NCBI RefSeq assembly: GCF_018449725.1 | Contig: NZ_JAAVVC010000011.1 | Span: forward strand, 1 to 64,000 | Origin: Pseudomonas sp. dw_612 | Lineage (GTDB): Bacteria; Pseudomonadota; Gammaproteobacteria; Pseudomonadales; Pseudomonadaceae | Length of the DNA stretch: 64,000 nucleotides | Direction: 5' to 3' | In this document: piece after piece, positions 36,725 through 48,854 of the stretch | How the letters are laid out: each line of letters starts with the position of its first letter | Position numbering within the stretch: position 1 is the first letter of the stretch | The notes under the pieces: model-generated | The model's database searches: none | The model's input: the letters and a program-made list of their open reading frames with translations, nothing else | What the model was told of the DNA's origin: nothing | Position numbers and translations under genes: made by a program

Positions 36725-37414
36725 TCACCCGGTGATATCGCGAATGGCGATCTCACTCATGATGCGTTCCAGCACCTGATCGATGGATAATTCCGTGGAA
36801 TCCAGCTGTATGGCGTCAGCCGCCGGTTTGAGCGGGGCTACCGCTCGCTGGGTGTCACGCTCATCGCGGACACGTATCTCATCTAGCAGACTCGACAGAC
36901 TAACACCATCGACTTTGCCCTTCAACTGCAAGTATCGACGGCGCGCACGCTCCTCGGCACTGGCAGTGAGGAATATCTTCAGCGGCGCATCGGGAAATAC
37001 CACCGTGCCCATGTCGCGGCCATCGGCCACCAGGCCCGGCGGCTCCTGAAATGCCCGCTGGCGTTGTAGCAGCGCATCGCGCACCGCCGGCAGCGCAGCG
37101 ACCTGGGAAGCCCAGGCGCCGACTTGTTCGTTGCGCAGATCATCGGTGACATCGTCACCTTCGAGAATGATTCGCTGCGGATGCCCTTCGGTCGCGCCGA
37201 CGAACTGCACATCCAGATGAGCGGCCAGCAATTTCAGCGACTCTTCGTTGGTCAGGTCGACACCATGGTTGCGCGCCGCAAACGCCAGCAGACGGTACAG
37301 CGCACCGGAATCCAGCAGGCACCAGCCCAGACGCTTGGCCAGAATCCCGGCAATAGTGCCCTTGCCTGAACCGCTGGGCCCGTCGATGGTGATGACCGGT
37401 GGCTTGATAATCAC
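36725..37414 (-). CDS. cmk: Cytidylate kinase
   Basis: Cmk phosphorylates CMP and dCMP. From GTG 37414 it has 229 residues with the P-loop GPSGSGKGT (12-20), ADGRDMGTVVFPDAPLKIFL in the middle and the lid region ARRRYLQLKG. The CMP-binding insert DEIRVRDERDTQRAVAPL is typical of bacterial Cmk. The GTG overlaps the tyrA-aroA stop as GTGA, which supports this start over an in-frame ATG 42 bases upstream inside aroA. It is translated from the long amino-acid operon and leads into rpsA. Confidence 0.95.
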   Translation of the reverse strand: MIIKPPVITIDGPSGSGKGTIAGILAKRLGWCLLDSGALYRLLAFAARNHGVDLTNEESLKLLAAHLDVQFVGATEGHPQRIILEGDDVTDDLRNEQVGAWASQVAALPAVRDALLQRQRAFQEPPGLVADGRDMGTVVFPDAPLKIFLTASAEERARRRYLQLKGKVDGVSLSSLLDEIRVRDERDTQRAVAPLKPAADAIQLDSTELSIDQVLERIMSEIAIRDITG

Positions 37415-39654
37415 GACTGAGCCTCTTGTGCAACACGGATACCGACCTGCGCGCACAGCGCAAGGAAATTCGGGAACGACGTCGCGACGTTGGCGCAGTC
37501 ATGGATGCGGATCGGTGCCGTGGCGCGCAACGAAGCCACGCTGAAGGCCATCGCAATCCGGTGGTCGCCGTGACCGTGCACTTCGCCACCGCCAATCAGT
37601 CCGCCGTCGATAATGATGCCGTCCGGGGTCGGCTCGCACTTGACGCCCAACGCCAGCAAGCCATCGGCCATGACCTGGATCCGGTCCGACTCCTTGACCC
37701 GCAACTCCTCAGCGCCGCGCAGGACGGTGCGCCCTTCGGCACAGGCCGCGGCCACGAACAGCACCGGGAACTCGTCGATGGCCAGTGGAACCAGCGCCTC
37801 GGGAATCTCGATACCTTTGAGTTTAGCTGCTCGCACGCGCAGGTCCGCCACCGGTTCGCCGCCGACTTCACGCTGGTTTTCCAGGGTGATATCAGCGCCC
37901 ATCAGGCGCAGGATGTCGATCACGCCAGTGCGGGTCGGGTTGATGCCGACGTGCTCGAGCACCAGCTCCGAACCTTCGGCGATCGACGCCGCCACCAGGA
38001 AGAACGCCGACGACGAGATGTCGCCCGGCACTTCAATGTGGGTCGCGGTCAGCTTGTGGCCGGACTCGACCGACGCCGTAGCGCCGTTGACGGTCACCGG
38101 GTAACCGAAGCCACGCAGCATGCGTTCGGTGTGGTCGCGGGTCGGTGCTGGCTCAGTGACAGTGGTCTTGCCTTCGGCATACAGACCGGCCAGCAGCAGG
38201 CAGGATTTAACTTGGGCACTGGCCATCGGCATCGTGTAAGTCAGGCCTTTGAGCTTGTTGCCGCCACGAATGGTCATCGGTGGACGACCTTCAGCAGCAG
38301 TCTCGATCACCGCCCCCATTTCGCGCAGCGGGTTAGCCACGCGATTCATTGGACGCTTGGACAGCGAGGCATCACCGGTCAGGGTGCTGTCGAAGTTCTG
38401 CGCCGCCAACAGGCCGGACAGCAGACGCATCGAAGTGCCGGAGTTGCCCAGATAGATCGGACCTGGCGCAGGCTTCAGCCCATGCAGGCCGACTCCGTGA
38501 ATGGTCACGCGACCGTGGTGCGGCCCTTCGATCACGACGCCCATGTCGCGGAAGGCTTGCAAGGTCGCCAGGGCATCTTCGCCCTCGAGGAAACCTTCCA
38601 CTTCAGTGGTGCCTTCGGCCAGGGAACCGAGCATGATCGAGCGGTGAGAAATCGATTTGTCGCCCGGTACACGAATCCGCCCAGTCAGGCGGCCACCAGG
38701 TTGTGCCAGGAAAATCAGGTCGTTGGAGTTCATAGCGTCCACATAAGCCCGGCGTGCCAGGATTTTACTGAAATGTTCGCGGGCAACCCGGGCGCGAGTG
38801 AATACGCCCAACAATTGGTGCCCATCCCCTGCATCGACCGCGTCGCGCAAGGCGTCGAGGTCGCTGCGAAATGTATCGAGTGTGCGCAGGACAGCTTCGC
38901 GGTTGGCGAGGAAGATGTCGTGCCACATGACCGGGTCGCTACCCGCGATTCTTGTGAAATCGCGGAAACCGCCCGCAGCGTAACGGAAGATCTCAAGATT
39001 TTCATTGCGCTTGGCCAACGAATCGACCAAACCGAACGCCAGCAAGTGTGGCAAATGGCTGGTCGCCGCCAACACTTCGTCGTGGCGCTCGACCTGCATG
39101 TGCTCGACATCGGCGCCCAATACGCGCCACAAGCGGTCAACCACGGCCAGCGCTGCCGGATCGGTTTGATCCAGCGGCGTCAAAATCACTTTATGGCGAC
39201 GGAACAGCTCAGCGTTCGAGGCTTCCACCCCGCTCTGCTCGGAACCGGCAATCGGGTGGCCCGGCACGAAGCGCGCCGGCATGCCGCCGAACGCTTCGGT
39301 GGCTGCACGCACCACATTGCCTTTGGCACTGCCGACGTCGGTCAGGATCGCTTGCCCCAGATCCATGCCGGCCAAACGGACCAGCATTTTTTCCATGGCG
39401 AGGATCGGCACTGCCAGCTGGATCACGTCCGCGCCCTGGCAGGCAGCGACCAAGTCTTCTTCGCAGCGATCCACCACGCCCAACTCAACCGCCAATTTGC
39501 GCGACTGCGGATCAAGATCGACCCCGACCACTTCGCGGCACAGACCACTTTCACGCAAACCCTTGGCAAACGAACCACCGATCAACCCCAGACCGACCAC
39601 CACCAGGCGCCCGATCATAGGTTCAGCAGATTGCAGTGCAGTGACATCAACCAC
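37411..39654 (-). CDS. tyrA-aroA: Bifunctional prephenate dehydrogenase / EPSP synthase
   Basis: This fusion joins two aromatic pathway enzymes. Residues 1-295 are TyrA-like: VVVGLGLIGGSFAKGL, VGSAKGNVVRA and PGHPIAGSEQSGVEAS. Residues 310-747 are EPSP synthase: RIRVPGDKSISHRSIMLGSL near 322, LGNSGTSMRLLSGLL near 406, and the late LRVKESDRI. The same fusion is known in P. aeruginosa and relatives. The AroA part carries the class I type PEP-binding motif, LGNSGTSMR, where glyphosate sensitivity depends on the residues around it. An internal ATG 36 bases in (MIGRLVVVG) is an alternative start. It overlaps hisC by 8 bases and cmk by 4. Confidence 0.95.
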   Translation of the reverse strand: MVDVTALQSAEPMIGRLVVVGLGLIGGSFAKGLRESGLCREVVGVDLDPQSRKLAVELGVVDRCEEDLVAACQGADVIQLAVPILAMEKMLVRLAGMDLGQAILTDVGSAKGNVVRAATEAFGGMPARFVPGHPIAGSEQSGVEASNAELFRRHKVILTPLDQTDPAALAVVDRLWRVLGADVEHMQVERHDEVLAATSHLPHLLAFGLVDSLAKRNENLEIFRYAAGGFRDFTRIAGSDPVMWHDIFLANREAVLRTLDTFRSDLDALRDAVDAGDGHQLLGVFTRARVAREHFSKILARRAYVDAMNSNDLIFLAQPGGRLTGRIRVPGDKSISHRSIMLGSLAEGTTEVEGFLEGEDALATLQAFRDMGVVIEGPHHGRVTIHGVGLHGLKPAPGPIYLGNSGTSMRLLSGLLAAQNFDSTLTGDASLSKRPMNRVANPLREMGAVIETAAEGRPPMTIRGGNKLKGLTYTMPMASAQVKSCLLLAGLYAEGKTTVTEPAPTRDHTERMLRGFGYPVTVNGATASVESGHKLTATHIEVPGDISSSAFFLVAASIAEGSELVLEHVGINPTRTGVIDILRLMGADITLENQREVGGEPVADLRVRAAKLKGIEIPEALVPLAIDEFPVLFVAAACAEGRTVLRGAEELRVKESDRIQVMADGLLALGVKCEPTPDGIIIDGGLIGGGEVHGHGDHRIAMAFSVASLRATAPIRIHDCANVATSFPNFLALCAQVGIRVAQEAQS

Positions 39655-40759
39655 GAGCCAGAACCTTGGTCAGCGCCTCAAGGAAGCGACTGTTCTCCGC
39701 CGGCAGACCGATGGTGATGCGCAAGTGGTTCGGCATGCCGTAATTGGCTACCGGACGCACGATTACGCCTTCGTGCAGCAAGCCCTGGAAGACCGGCGCA
39801 GCAACCTGCCCCAGATCGACACAGATAAAGTTGCCCTTGGACGGAATCCAGCTCAGCCCCAGCTCACGGAAGCCCGCTTGCAGTTGCAGCATGCCAGCTT
39901 CGTTCAGGCGACGGCTTTCAGCCAGGTATTCGGCGTCCTGCAGCGCCGCGCACGCCGCGGCCAGGGCCAGGCTGTTGACGTTGAAGGGCTGGCGCACGCG
40001 GTTCAGCACATCGGCGACCACGGCAGTGGACAAGCCATAACCCACCCGCAACGACGCCAGACCATAGGCCTTGGAGAAGGTGCGCGATACCAAAAGGTTC
40101 GGATAGGCCGCGAGGAAGTCCAGGCCATCGGGCAAGTCGCTGCCTTCGGCGTATTCGATGTAGGCCTCGTCCAAAACCACCAGCACATGGGCCGGAACGT
40201 CCTGCAGGAACTCGTCCAGCGCTTCGGCGCCGAACCAGGTCCCTGTCGGGTTGTTAGGATTGGCAATGAACACGACGCGAGTATTGGCATCGATCGCGGC
40301 CAGCATGGCCGGCAGATCGTGACCCCATTCTTTAGCCGGGATCACCTTCGCCTGAGCGCCCACCGCCTGGGTTGCGATCGGATAGACCGCAAACGCATGC
40401 TCGCTGAACACCGCGTTCAGGCCCGGCGCCAGATACGCGCGCGCCACCAGCTCCAGAATGTCGTTGGAACCGTTGCCCAAGGTCACTTGATTAAGCTCGA
40501 CGCGGCACTGCTCAGCCAGCAAGGTCTTGAGCGCAAAACCGTTGCCGTCCGGGTATCGGGTCAGCTCGGCCAATTCTTCGCGAATCGCGGCCAACGCCTT
40601 GGGACTGGCGCCCAGCGGGTTTTCATTGCTGGCCAGTTTGACGATTTTCGCCGGATCGATGTCCAGCTCACGTGCCAGTTCGTCCACAGGCTTGCCCGGA
40701 ACGTACGGCGAAAGTTGTTGCACGCCCGGCTGTGCCAGAGCGAGGAAGTCACCACTCAT
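39647..40759 (-). CDS. hisC: Histidinol-phosphate aminotransferase
   Basis: The 370-residue fold-type I PLP enzyme transaminates imidazole acetol phosphate and, in this context, probably aromatic keto acids. It shows SNENPLGASPKAL near residue 60, NPNNPTGTWF near 160, VVLDEAYIEYA near 190 and the PLP lysine in SRTFSKAYGLASLRVGYG near 220. Its setting between pheA and tyrA-aroA matches hisC2 of P. aeruginosa, a second copy distinct from the his operon gene. GGGG lies 7 bases before ATG; 10 bases separate it from pheA. Confidence 0.93.
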   Translation of the reverse strand: MSGDFLALAQPGVQQLSPYVPGKPVDELARELDIDPAKIVKLASNENPLGASPKALAAIREELAELTRYPDGNGFALKTLLAEQCRVELNQVTLGNGSNDILELVARAYLAPGLNAVFSEHAFAVYPIATQAVGAQAKVIPAKEWGHDLPAMLAAIDANTRVVFIANPNNPTGTWFGAEALDEFLQDVPAHVLVVLDEAYIEYAEGSDLPDGLDFLAAYPNLLVSRTFSKAYGLASLRVGYGLSTAVVADVLNRVRQPFNVNSLALAAACAALQDAEYLAESRRLNEAGMLQLQAGFRELGLSWIPSKGNFICVDLGQVAAPVFQGLLHEGVIVRPVANYGMPNHLRITIGLPAENSRFLEALTKVLARG

Positions 40760-40769
40760 TTGCTACCCC

Positions 40770-41864
40770 TTAGAGAACTGCTTTCGGGTAGGAACCCAGC
40801 ACTTTGAGTGCTACTGCTTCCTGACTGATCTTTTCCAGCACACCTTTGATCAATGGATCGCGATGGTGGCCGACGAAGTCGATGAAGAACACGTAGGTCC
40901 ATTTACCGCTACGCGACGGACGGGTCTCGATCCGTGTCAGATCGATGCCGTTGTCGTGGAACGGCACCAGCAACTCGTGCAGCGCGCCAGGTTTGTTGCT
41001 CATGGAGACGATGATCGAGGTCTTGTCGTCGCCGGTCGGCGGCACTTCCTGGCTGCCGATCATCAGGAAGCGCGTGGAGTTGTCCGGGCGATCCTCGATT
41101 TTCTCGGCCAGACGGGTCAGCCCGTACAAGCCTGCGGCCATGTCGCCGGCAATTGCCGCCGAGTTCCACTCACCCTTGACCCGCTTGGCCGCTTCGGCGT
41201 TGCTGGACACCGCCACGCGCTCGACATTCGGGTAATGGGCGTCCAGCCACTTGCGGCACTGGGCCAGGGACTGGGCGTGGGAATAGATGCGGCTGATGCT
41301 GTCGGTCTTGGTGTTTTCACCGACCAACAGGTGATGGTGAATCCGCAGCTCGACTTCGCCGCAGATCACCATGTCGTGTTCGAGGAAGCTGTCGAGGGTG
41401 TGGTTGACCGCGCCTTCGGTGGAGTTTTCCACCGGGACCACGCCAAAATTCACCGCACCGGCCGCCACTTCACGGAACACTTCGTCGATCGCCGCCATCG
41501 GCTTGCTGATCACCGCGTGACCGAAGTGCTTCATGGCCGCGGCCTGGGTGAAGGTGCCTTCAGGGCCGAGGTACGCCACTTTCAACGGCTGCTCGAGGGC
41601 CAGGCACGAGGACATGATTTCGCGGAACAGCCGCGCCATTTCTTCGTTGCCCAGCGGCCCCTGGTTACGCTCCATCACGCGCTTGAGCACCTGAGCTTCA
41701 CGCTCAGGCCGATAGAACACCGGCACTTCGCCTTCGGCCAGCGAGGCCATCTTTACTCGCGCAACTTCCTGGGCGCAGCGTGCGCGCTCGCTGATCAGCT
41801 CCAGGACTTTGGCGTCCAGAGCGTCAATGCGAACCCGCAGTGCCTTGAGTTCTTGCTCAGACAT
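40770..41864 (-). CDS. pheA: Chorismate mutase / prephenate dehydratase (P-protein)
   Basis: This bifunctional enzyme takes chorismate to phenylpyruvate. The 364-residue protein has an AroQ chorismate mutase domain (about 1-90, with LRVRIDALDAKVLELISERA). A prephenate dehydratase domain (about 95-270) contains YLGPEGTFTQAAAMKHFG and VPVENSTEGAVNHTLDSF. A regulatory ACT domain (about 285-360) has SNKPGALHELLVPF and ETRPSRSGKWTYVFFID, the GAL and ESRP-type motifs that bind phenylalanine, so feedback inhibition is expected. Its start overlaps the serC stop by one base (TAATG). Confidence 0.96.
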   Translation of the reverse strand: MSEQELKALRVRIDALDAKVLELISERARCAQEVARVKMASLAEGEVPVFYRPEREAQVLKRVMERNQGPLGNEEMARLFREIMSSCLALEQPLKVAYLGPEGTFTQAAAMKHFGHAVISKPMAAIDEVFREVAAGAVNFGVVPVENSTEGAVNHTLDSFLEHDMVICGEVELRIHHHLLVGENTKTDSISRIYSHAQSLAQCRKWLDAHYPNVERVAVSSNAEAAKRVKGEWNSAAIAGDMAAGLYGLTRLAEKIEDRPDNSTRFLMIGSQEVPPTGDDKTSIIVSMSNKPGALHELLVPFHDNGIDLTRIETRPSRSGKWTYVFFIDFVGHHRDPLIKGVLEKISQEAVALKVLGSYPKAVL

Positions 41865-42955
41865 TAACCGTGTTCCTTCTCGAACTCTGCCATGTACGAA
41901 ATCAGTGCGTTGACCGCAACGATATCGACGGCGTTATAGATGGAGGCGCGCATGCCGCCCACGGAACGGTGACCCTTGAGGTTCAGCAGGCCACGTTCGT
42001 CGGCACCGGCCAGGAACGGCTTGTCCAGGCGGTCGTCGGCCAGGCGGAACGGCACGTTCATCCACGAGCGATCCGACGTGTTGATCGGGTTGCTGTAGAG
42101 GCCGCTGGCGTCGATGAAATCGTACAGCGTGCGCTGCTTGACTTCATTGAGCTTGCCGATGGCCTCGACACCACCCTGCTCTTTCAGCCACTCGAATACC
42201 AGACCCGACAAGTACCAGGCCAGGGTCGGCGGCGTGTTGTACATCGAGCCGTTATCGGCCGCGACCTTGTAGTTGAGCATGGTCGGGCACAGGGAACGGG
42301 CGTGACCGAGCAGGTCTTCGCGGACGATGTTCACCACAATGCCGCTCGGGCCGATGTTTTTCTGGGCGCCAGCGTAGATCATGCCGAAACGCGAGATATC
42401 CACCGGACGCGAGAGGATGTCCGAAGACATGTCGGCTACCAGCGGCACATCGCCGGTTTCCGGGATCCACTGGAATTCCAGGCCGCCGATGGTCTCGTTC
42501 GGCGCGTAGTGAACGTAGGCCGCGTCTTTCGACAGGTTCCATTCGTTCTGGCCGGGAATGGCGAAATAGTCGTAAGGCTTGGCGGTCGCCGCAACGTTGA
42601 CGTGGCCGTAGCGCGAAGCTTCTTCGATGGCTTTCTGCGACCAGATACCGGTGTCGATATAGTCGGCCGAGCCGCCTTCAGGCAGCAGGTTCAGCGGAAT
42701 CTGGGCAAATTGCTGGCTGGCGCCGCCTTGCAGAAACAGCACTTTATAGTTCGAGGGGATATTCAGCAGATCACGCAGATCCTGCTCGGCCTTGGTGGCG
42801 ATGGACACGAACTCATCGCTGCGATGGCTCATTTCCATGACCGACAGGCCCTTGCCGTGCCAATCGAGGAGTTCACCCTGAGCGCGCTTCAGGACAGCTT
42901 CAGGCAGCGCCGCAGGACCGGCACAGAAGTTATAGGCTCTCTTGCTCACATCCAA
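41864..42955 (-). CDS. serC: Phosphoserine aminotransferase
   Basis: SerC makes 3-phosphoserine for serine synthesis and also serves pyridoxal synthesis. The protein, about 361-363 residues, starts YNFCAGPAALPEAVLKRA and shows LFLQGGASQQFAQIPLNL near residue 75. The PLP lysine lies in IYAGAQKNIGPSG near 200, and GHRSVGGMRASIYNAV is at the end. ATG 42955 and GTG 42949 (VSKRAYNF) are both possible starts; the GTG fits relatives better but neither has a strong ribosome site. It heads the serC-pheA-hisC-tyrA/aroA-cmk operon. Confidence 0.96.
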   Translation of the reverse strand: MDVSKRAYNFCAGPAALPEAVLKRAQGELLDWHGKGLSVMEMSHRSDEFVSIATKAEQDLRDLLNIPSNYKVLFLQGGASQQFAQIPLNLLPEGGSADYIDTGIWSQKAIEEASRYGHVNVAATAKPYDYFAIPGQNEWNLSKDAAYVHYAPNETIGGLEFQWIPETGDVPLVADMSSDILSRPVDISRFGMIYAGAQKNIGPSGIVVNIVREDLLGHARSLCPTMLNYKVAADNGSMYNTPPTLAWYLSGLVFEWLKEQGGVEAIGKLNEVKQRTLYDFIDASGLYSNPINTSDRSWMNVPFRLADDRLDKPFLAGADERGLLNLKGHRSVGGMRASIYNAVDIVAVNALISYMAEFEKEHG

Positions 42956-43004
42956 TCTCGCTCTGATTTGGTGGTATCACGCAATAAATCTGAAAACTCG
43001 AAAT

Positions 43005-43107
43005 CCTGTAGGAGCTGTCGAGTGAAACGAGGCTGCGATCTTTTCCTGGATCTTACAAAGCAAGATCAAAAGATCGCAGCCTCGTTTCACTCGACAGCGC
43101 CTACAGG
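43005..43107. repeat. Long inverted repeat between gyrA and serC (REP-derived hairpin)
   Basis: Two arms of 40 bases, one starting CCTGTAGGAGCTGTCG and the other ending CGACAGCGCCTACAGG, pair with a single mismatch around a loop of about 23 bases. The inner parts contain the family A core GGCTGCGATCTTTT, but the outer parts differ from the usual GGCAGCTCC arm. The hairpin lies in the 222-base gyrA-serC gap and could attenuate or protect either transcript. Confidence 0.85.
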
Positions 43108-43177
43108 TCCTACGTTTCTACATTCAAACAGGAGAAACAAGAAGGGGCGAATTCTCATCCGCCCCCTGCTTGTCCGC

Positions 43178-45841
<2,664 letters not shown>

Positions 45842-46276
45842 GAGAAGCCTGATTCCTTTTTCTGGTGAAACTTCGTCACATCCATATGGGACGAACGAAG
45901 CTCGCCGACGCAGGCTGAGTGCCATGCACCGACTTACGACAAATCAACGAGTTATGCCATGGATCTGCGCAGTAAAGACAACCCCGTGGGGCTGCCTCGG
46001 AAAACGCCGGATGTTATCACAAGAGCCGCCACGCACCTATCCCCCTGATGCGCATGGAGCATAGTTAGTTGACCGGTGACAGGCTTAACGGGGACGAGAG
46101 AGGCTTAGAGCCGTGGTGAATGCAGATTTCGGGGCAGGATCAGGGCTGTTTGTTGGCTGTAGGCCCTCTTCGCGAGCAAGCCCGCTCCCACATTTGACCG
46201 CATTCCCATGAAAGGACTCGGCCACCTGTGGGAGCGGGCTTGCTCGCGAAGGCGATTTGACTGACACCCGATACCG
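45842..46276. other. Intergenic region upstream of gyrA (435 bases)
   Basis: This gap between gyrA and mtnA, both on the minus strand, should hold the gyrA promoter in its left part. Its right part contains a REP pair (46166-46254). The open frame across 46085-46267 is only REP sequence translated. I see no other gene. Confidence 0.7.
46166..46254. repeat. REP inverted pair, family B
   Basis: Arms CGCGAGCAAGCCCGCTCCCA and its complement face each other around about 35 bases. The pair lies 23 bases past the mtnA stop, so it can act as the 3' hairpin of that transcript. Confidence 0.9.
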
Positions 46277-47353
46277 TCAATGTAGACGCTTGCGGCACAT
46301 CAATTGGGCCATTTTCGCCGTATCCGGCCGTTCGACGATGCCCTTCTCGGTAACGATTGCATCGATCAAATCTGCCGGCGTCACGTCAAACACCGGGTTG
46401 AACGCCTCGACATCCGCCCCGACTCGTTTGCCACCGACATCCAGCAATTCGCTGCCGTCGCGCTCTTCGATCGGAATGTCATCGCCACTGGCCAGGTTCA
46501 TGTCGATGGTCGAACTCGGCGCCACCACCATGAAGCGCACGCCGTGGTGCATGGCGCTCACCGCCAGTTGGTAGGTACCGATCTTATTGGCCACGTCGCC
46601 ATTGGCGGTGATCCGGTCGGCGCCGACGATCACCCAGGTAATGCCTTTGGTCTTCATGATGTGGGCAGCGGCGGAATCGGCGTTGAGGGTGACGGGAATG
46701 CCTTCATTGGCCAGCTCCCACGCGGTCAGCCGCGAACCTTGCAGCCAGGGACGGGTTTCGTCGGCGTAGACGCGCTCGACCATGCCTTCAATGAATGCAC
46801 CACGAATCACCCCCAGTGCCGTGCCGAAGCCGCCAGTCGCCAGTGCGCCGGTGTTGCAGTGGGTCAGGATGGCCTGGGCGTTGCCTTGATGCTTGCGAAT
46901 CAGGTCCACGCCCAGTTGGGCCATGGTCAGGTTGGCTTCGCGGTCGCTTTCGTGGATGGCGATGGCTTCGGCCTCCAGCGCCGCCAGCGGGTCTGCATCC
47001 TCCTTGAGGCGATCCAGGCGGTCACGCATGCGGTTCAAGGCCCAGAACAGATTGACTGCCGTTGGGCGGGAGTCGGCCAACAGCGCGTAATCTTCTTCCC
47101 ACGAGGCTTGCCAGTCATCGCCCTCGGCAATGCGGGCGCGGGCCGACAGCACCATGGCGTACGCGGCACTGATGCCGATCGCCGGCGCACCGCGCACCAC
47201 CATCGAGCGAATGGCCTCGGCCACGCCAGCGGCGCTGGTGTAGGCGATCCAGGTTTGCTCGAACGGCAAAATACGCTGATCCAGCAGGTACAGGGCGCCA
47301 TCACGCCAATCGATGGCCTTAACTTTCTCTGCAGCCAACAGTCGGTCGCGCAT
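46277..47353 (-). CDS. mtnA: S-methyl-5-thioribose-1-phosphate isomerase
   Basis: MtnA isomerises methylthioribose 1-phosphate to the ribulose form in methionine salvage. The 358-residue protein shows MVVRGAPAIGISAAY near residue 50, the catalytic Cys in ILTHCNTGALATGG near 160, and the Asp in IVGADRITANGDVANKIG near 240. The end TAKMAQLMCRKRLH is as in other pseudomonads. It is divergent from the deaminase gene at 47462, 108 bases away, which acts on the same salvage pool. Confidence 0.96.
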   Translation of the reverse strand: MRDRLLAAEKVKAIDWRDGALYLLDQRILPFEQTWIAYTSAAGVAEAIRSMVVRGAPAIGISAAYAMVLSARARIAEGDDWQASWEEDYALLADSRPTAVNLFWALNRMRDRLDRLKEDADPLAALEAEAIAIHESDREANLTMAQLGVDLIRKHQGNAQAILTHCNTGALATGGFGTALGVIRGAFIEGMVERVYADETRPWLQGSRLTAWELANEGIPVTLNADSAAAHIMKTKGITWVIVGADRITANGDVANKIGTYQLAVSAMHHGVRFMVVAPSSTIDMNLASGDDIPIEERDGSELLDVGGKRVGADVEAFNPVFDVTPADLIDAIVTEKGIVERPDTAKMAQLMCRKRLH

Positions 47354-47461
47354 CCTTCACCCCGCACTCATGAACAAAAGCCGCCGATTATAGCGATCCC
47401 CCCGCGAAGACGCTCGGGTATACTTCGCCATCCTTTACAAAAGCACTGGAACCGACCCTCG

Positions 47462-48796
47462 ATGCCGAAACCTGCCGTTGCGCTCGACTTATTATTGCTG
47501 CCGACCTGGCTGGTACCCGTCGAACCCGCTGGCGTGGTCCTCAAAGAGCACGGCCTGGGCATCCGCGACGGTCGCATCGTGTTTATCGGCCCGCGTGCCG
47601 AAGCGCTGAAGTTTAACGCGACCGAAGTCCGCGAGCTCCCGGATGTTCTTTTGAGCCCCGGTCTGGTCAACGCCCACGGCCACGCGGCAATGACGTTGTT
47701 CCGCGGCCTGGCCGATGATCTGCCGTTGATGACCTGGCTGGAAAACCACATTTGGCCGGCCGAGGCCAAGTGGGTCGATGAAGCGTTTGTGCGCGATGGC
47801 ACGGACCTGGCGATCGCCGAACAGCTGAAAGGCGGCATCACCTGCTTCTCTGACATGTATTTCTTCCCGAAGGTTGCCAGCGAACGCGTGCATAACAGCG
47901 GCATTCGCGCGCAAATCGCCATTCCGATCCTCGACTTCCCGATTCCCGGTGCCGCCACGGCGGATGAAGCCATTCGTCAGGGCGTGGAATTGTTCGGCGA
48001 TCTCAAGCACCACGAACGTATCAAAATCACCTTCGGCCCTCACGCACCGTACACCGTGGGCGACGAAAACCTGGAGAAAATCCGGGTGATCGCCGAAGAA
48101 CTGGACGCTGCCATCCACATGCACGTCCACGAAACCGCGTTCGAAGTGCAGCAATCGGTGGAACAGCGCGGTGAACGCCCATTGGCGCGCCTCGGGCGCC
48201 TGGGTTTGCTAGGGCCGCGCTTCCAGGCGGTTCACATGACCCAGATCAGCGATGAAGACCTGGCCTTGCTGGTAGAAAGCAACACCAATGTGATTCATTG
48301 CCCGGAATCGAACCTGAAACTGGCCAGCGGCTTCTGCCCGGTGGAACGCCTGTGGCAGGCCGGGGTTAACGTCGCCGTCGGCACCGATGGCGCGGCCAGT
48401 AATAATGACCTCGACCTGCTCGGCGAAACCCGCACCGCCGCGTTGCTGGCCAAGGCTGTCGCTGGCTCGGCCACGGCGCTGGACGCCCATCGCGCCTTGC
48501 GCATGGCCACCCTCAACGGCGCCCGCGCGCTGGGCATCGAGGCTGAAGTCGGCTCGCTGGAAATCGGCAAGGCCGCGGACATCGTCGCGTTCGACCTCTC
48601 CGGCCTGGCCCAGCAACCGATCTACGACCCGGTTTCGCAACTGATCTACGCCACCGGCCGCGACTGCGTGAAACATCTGTGGGTCGCCGGCAAGCAACTG
48701 CTCGACGACAAGCGCCTGACGCGCCTGGATGAAGCACAACTCTGCGCCACGGCCAAGGCCTGGGGCCAGCGCATCAGCGGCCACACCGAATCGTAA
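47462..48796 (+). CDS. mtaD: 5-methylthioadenosine/S-adenosylhomocysteine deaminase (TRZ/ATZ family hydrolase)
   Basis: The enzyme deaminates MTA, and probably SAH, to inosine forms. The 444-residue amidohydrolase has SPGLVNAHGHAAMTLFRG with the HxH metal ligands near residue 67 and HVHETAFE near 220. VIHCPESNLKLASG lies near 280, and the metal Asp in VGTDGAASNNDLDLLGE near 305. I chose ATG 47462 (MPKPAVALD) since the upstream open frame runs antisense through mtnA. In pseudomonads MTA is salvaged through methylthioinosine, so the pairing with mtnA fits. It leads into ubiG after 58 bases. Confidence 0.92.
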   Translation: MPKPAVALDLLLLPTWLVPVEPAGVVLKEHGLGIRDGRIVFIGPRAEALKFNATEVRELPDVLLSPGLVNAHGHAAMTLFRGLADDLPLMTWLENHIWPAEAKWVDEAFVRDGTDLAIAEQLKGGITCFSDMYFFPKVASERVHNSGIRAQIAIPILDFPIPGAATADEAIRQGVELFGDLKHHERIKITFGPHAPYTVGDENLEKIRVIAEELDAAIHMHVHETAFEVQQSVEQRGERPLARLGRLGLLGPRFQAVHMTQISDEDLALLVESNTNVIHCPESNLKLASGFCPVERLWQAGVNVAVGTDGAASNNDLDLLGETRTAALLAKAVAGSATALDAHRALRMATLNGARALGIEAEVGSLEIGKAADIVAFDLSGLAQQPIYDPVSQLIYATGRDCVKHLWVAGKQLLDDKRLTRLDEAQLCATAKAWGQRISGHTES

Positions 48797-48854
48797 GCAC
48801 CTCGGGCGCACACCCGGGGCAACAGGATTTTTCAAGTTTTAGAGGACTTAAACC

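Noticed and set aside
37426..39717. Long plus-strand frame opposite tyrA-aroA
   Set aside because: Antisense to a well-supported fusion gene; composition bias explains its length.
46085..46267. Small minus-strand frame near the REP pair
   Set aside because: Most of it is translated REP sequence.
46304..47461. N-terminal extension of the MTA/SAH deaminase running antisense through mtnA
   Set aside because: The family match begins at MPKPAVALD (47462); the upstream part is a shadow of mtnA.
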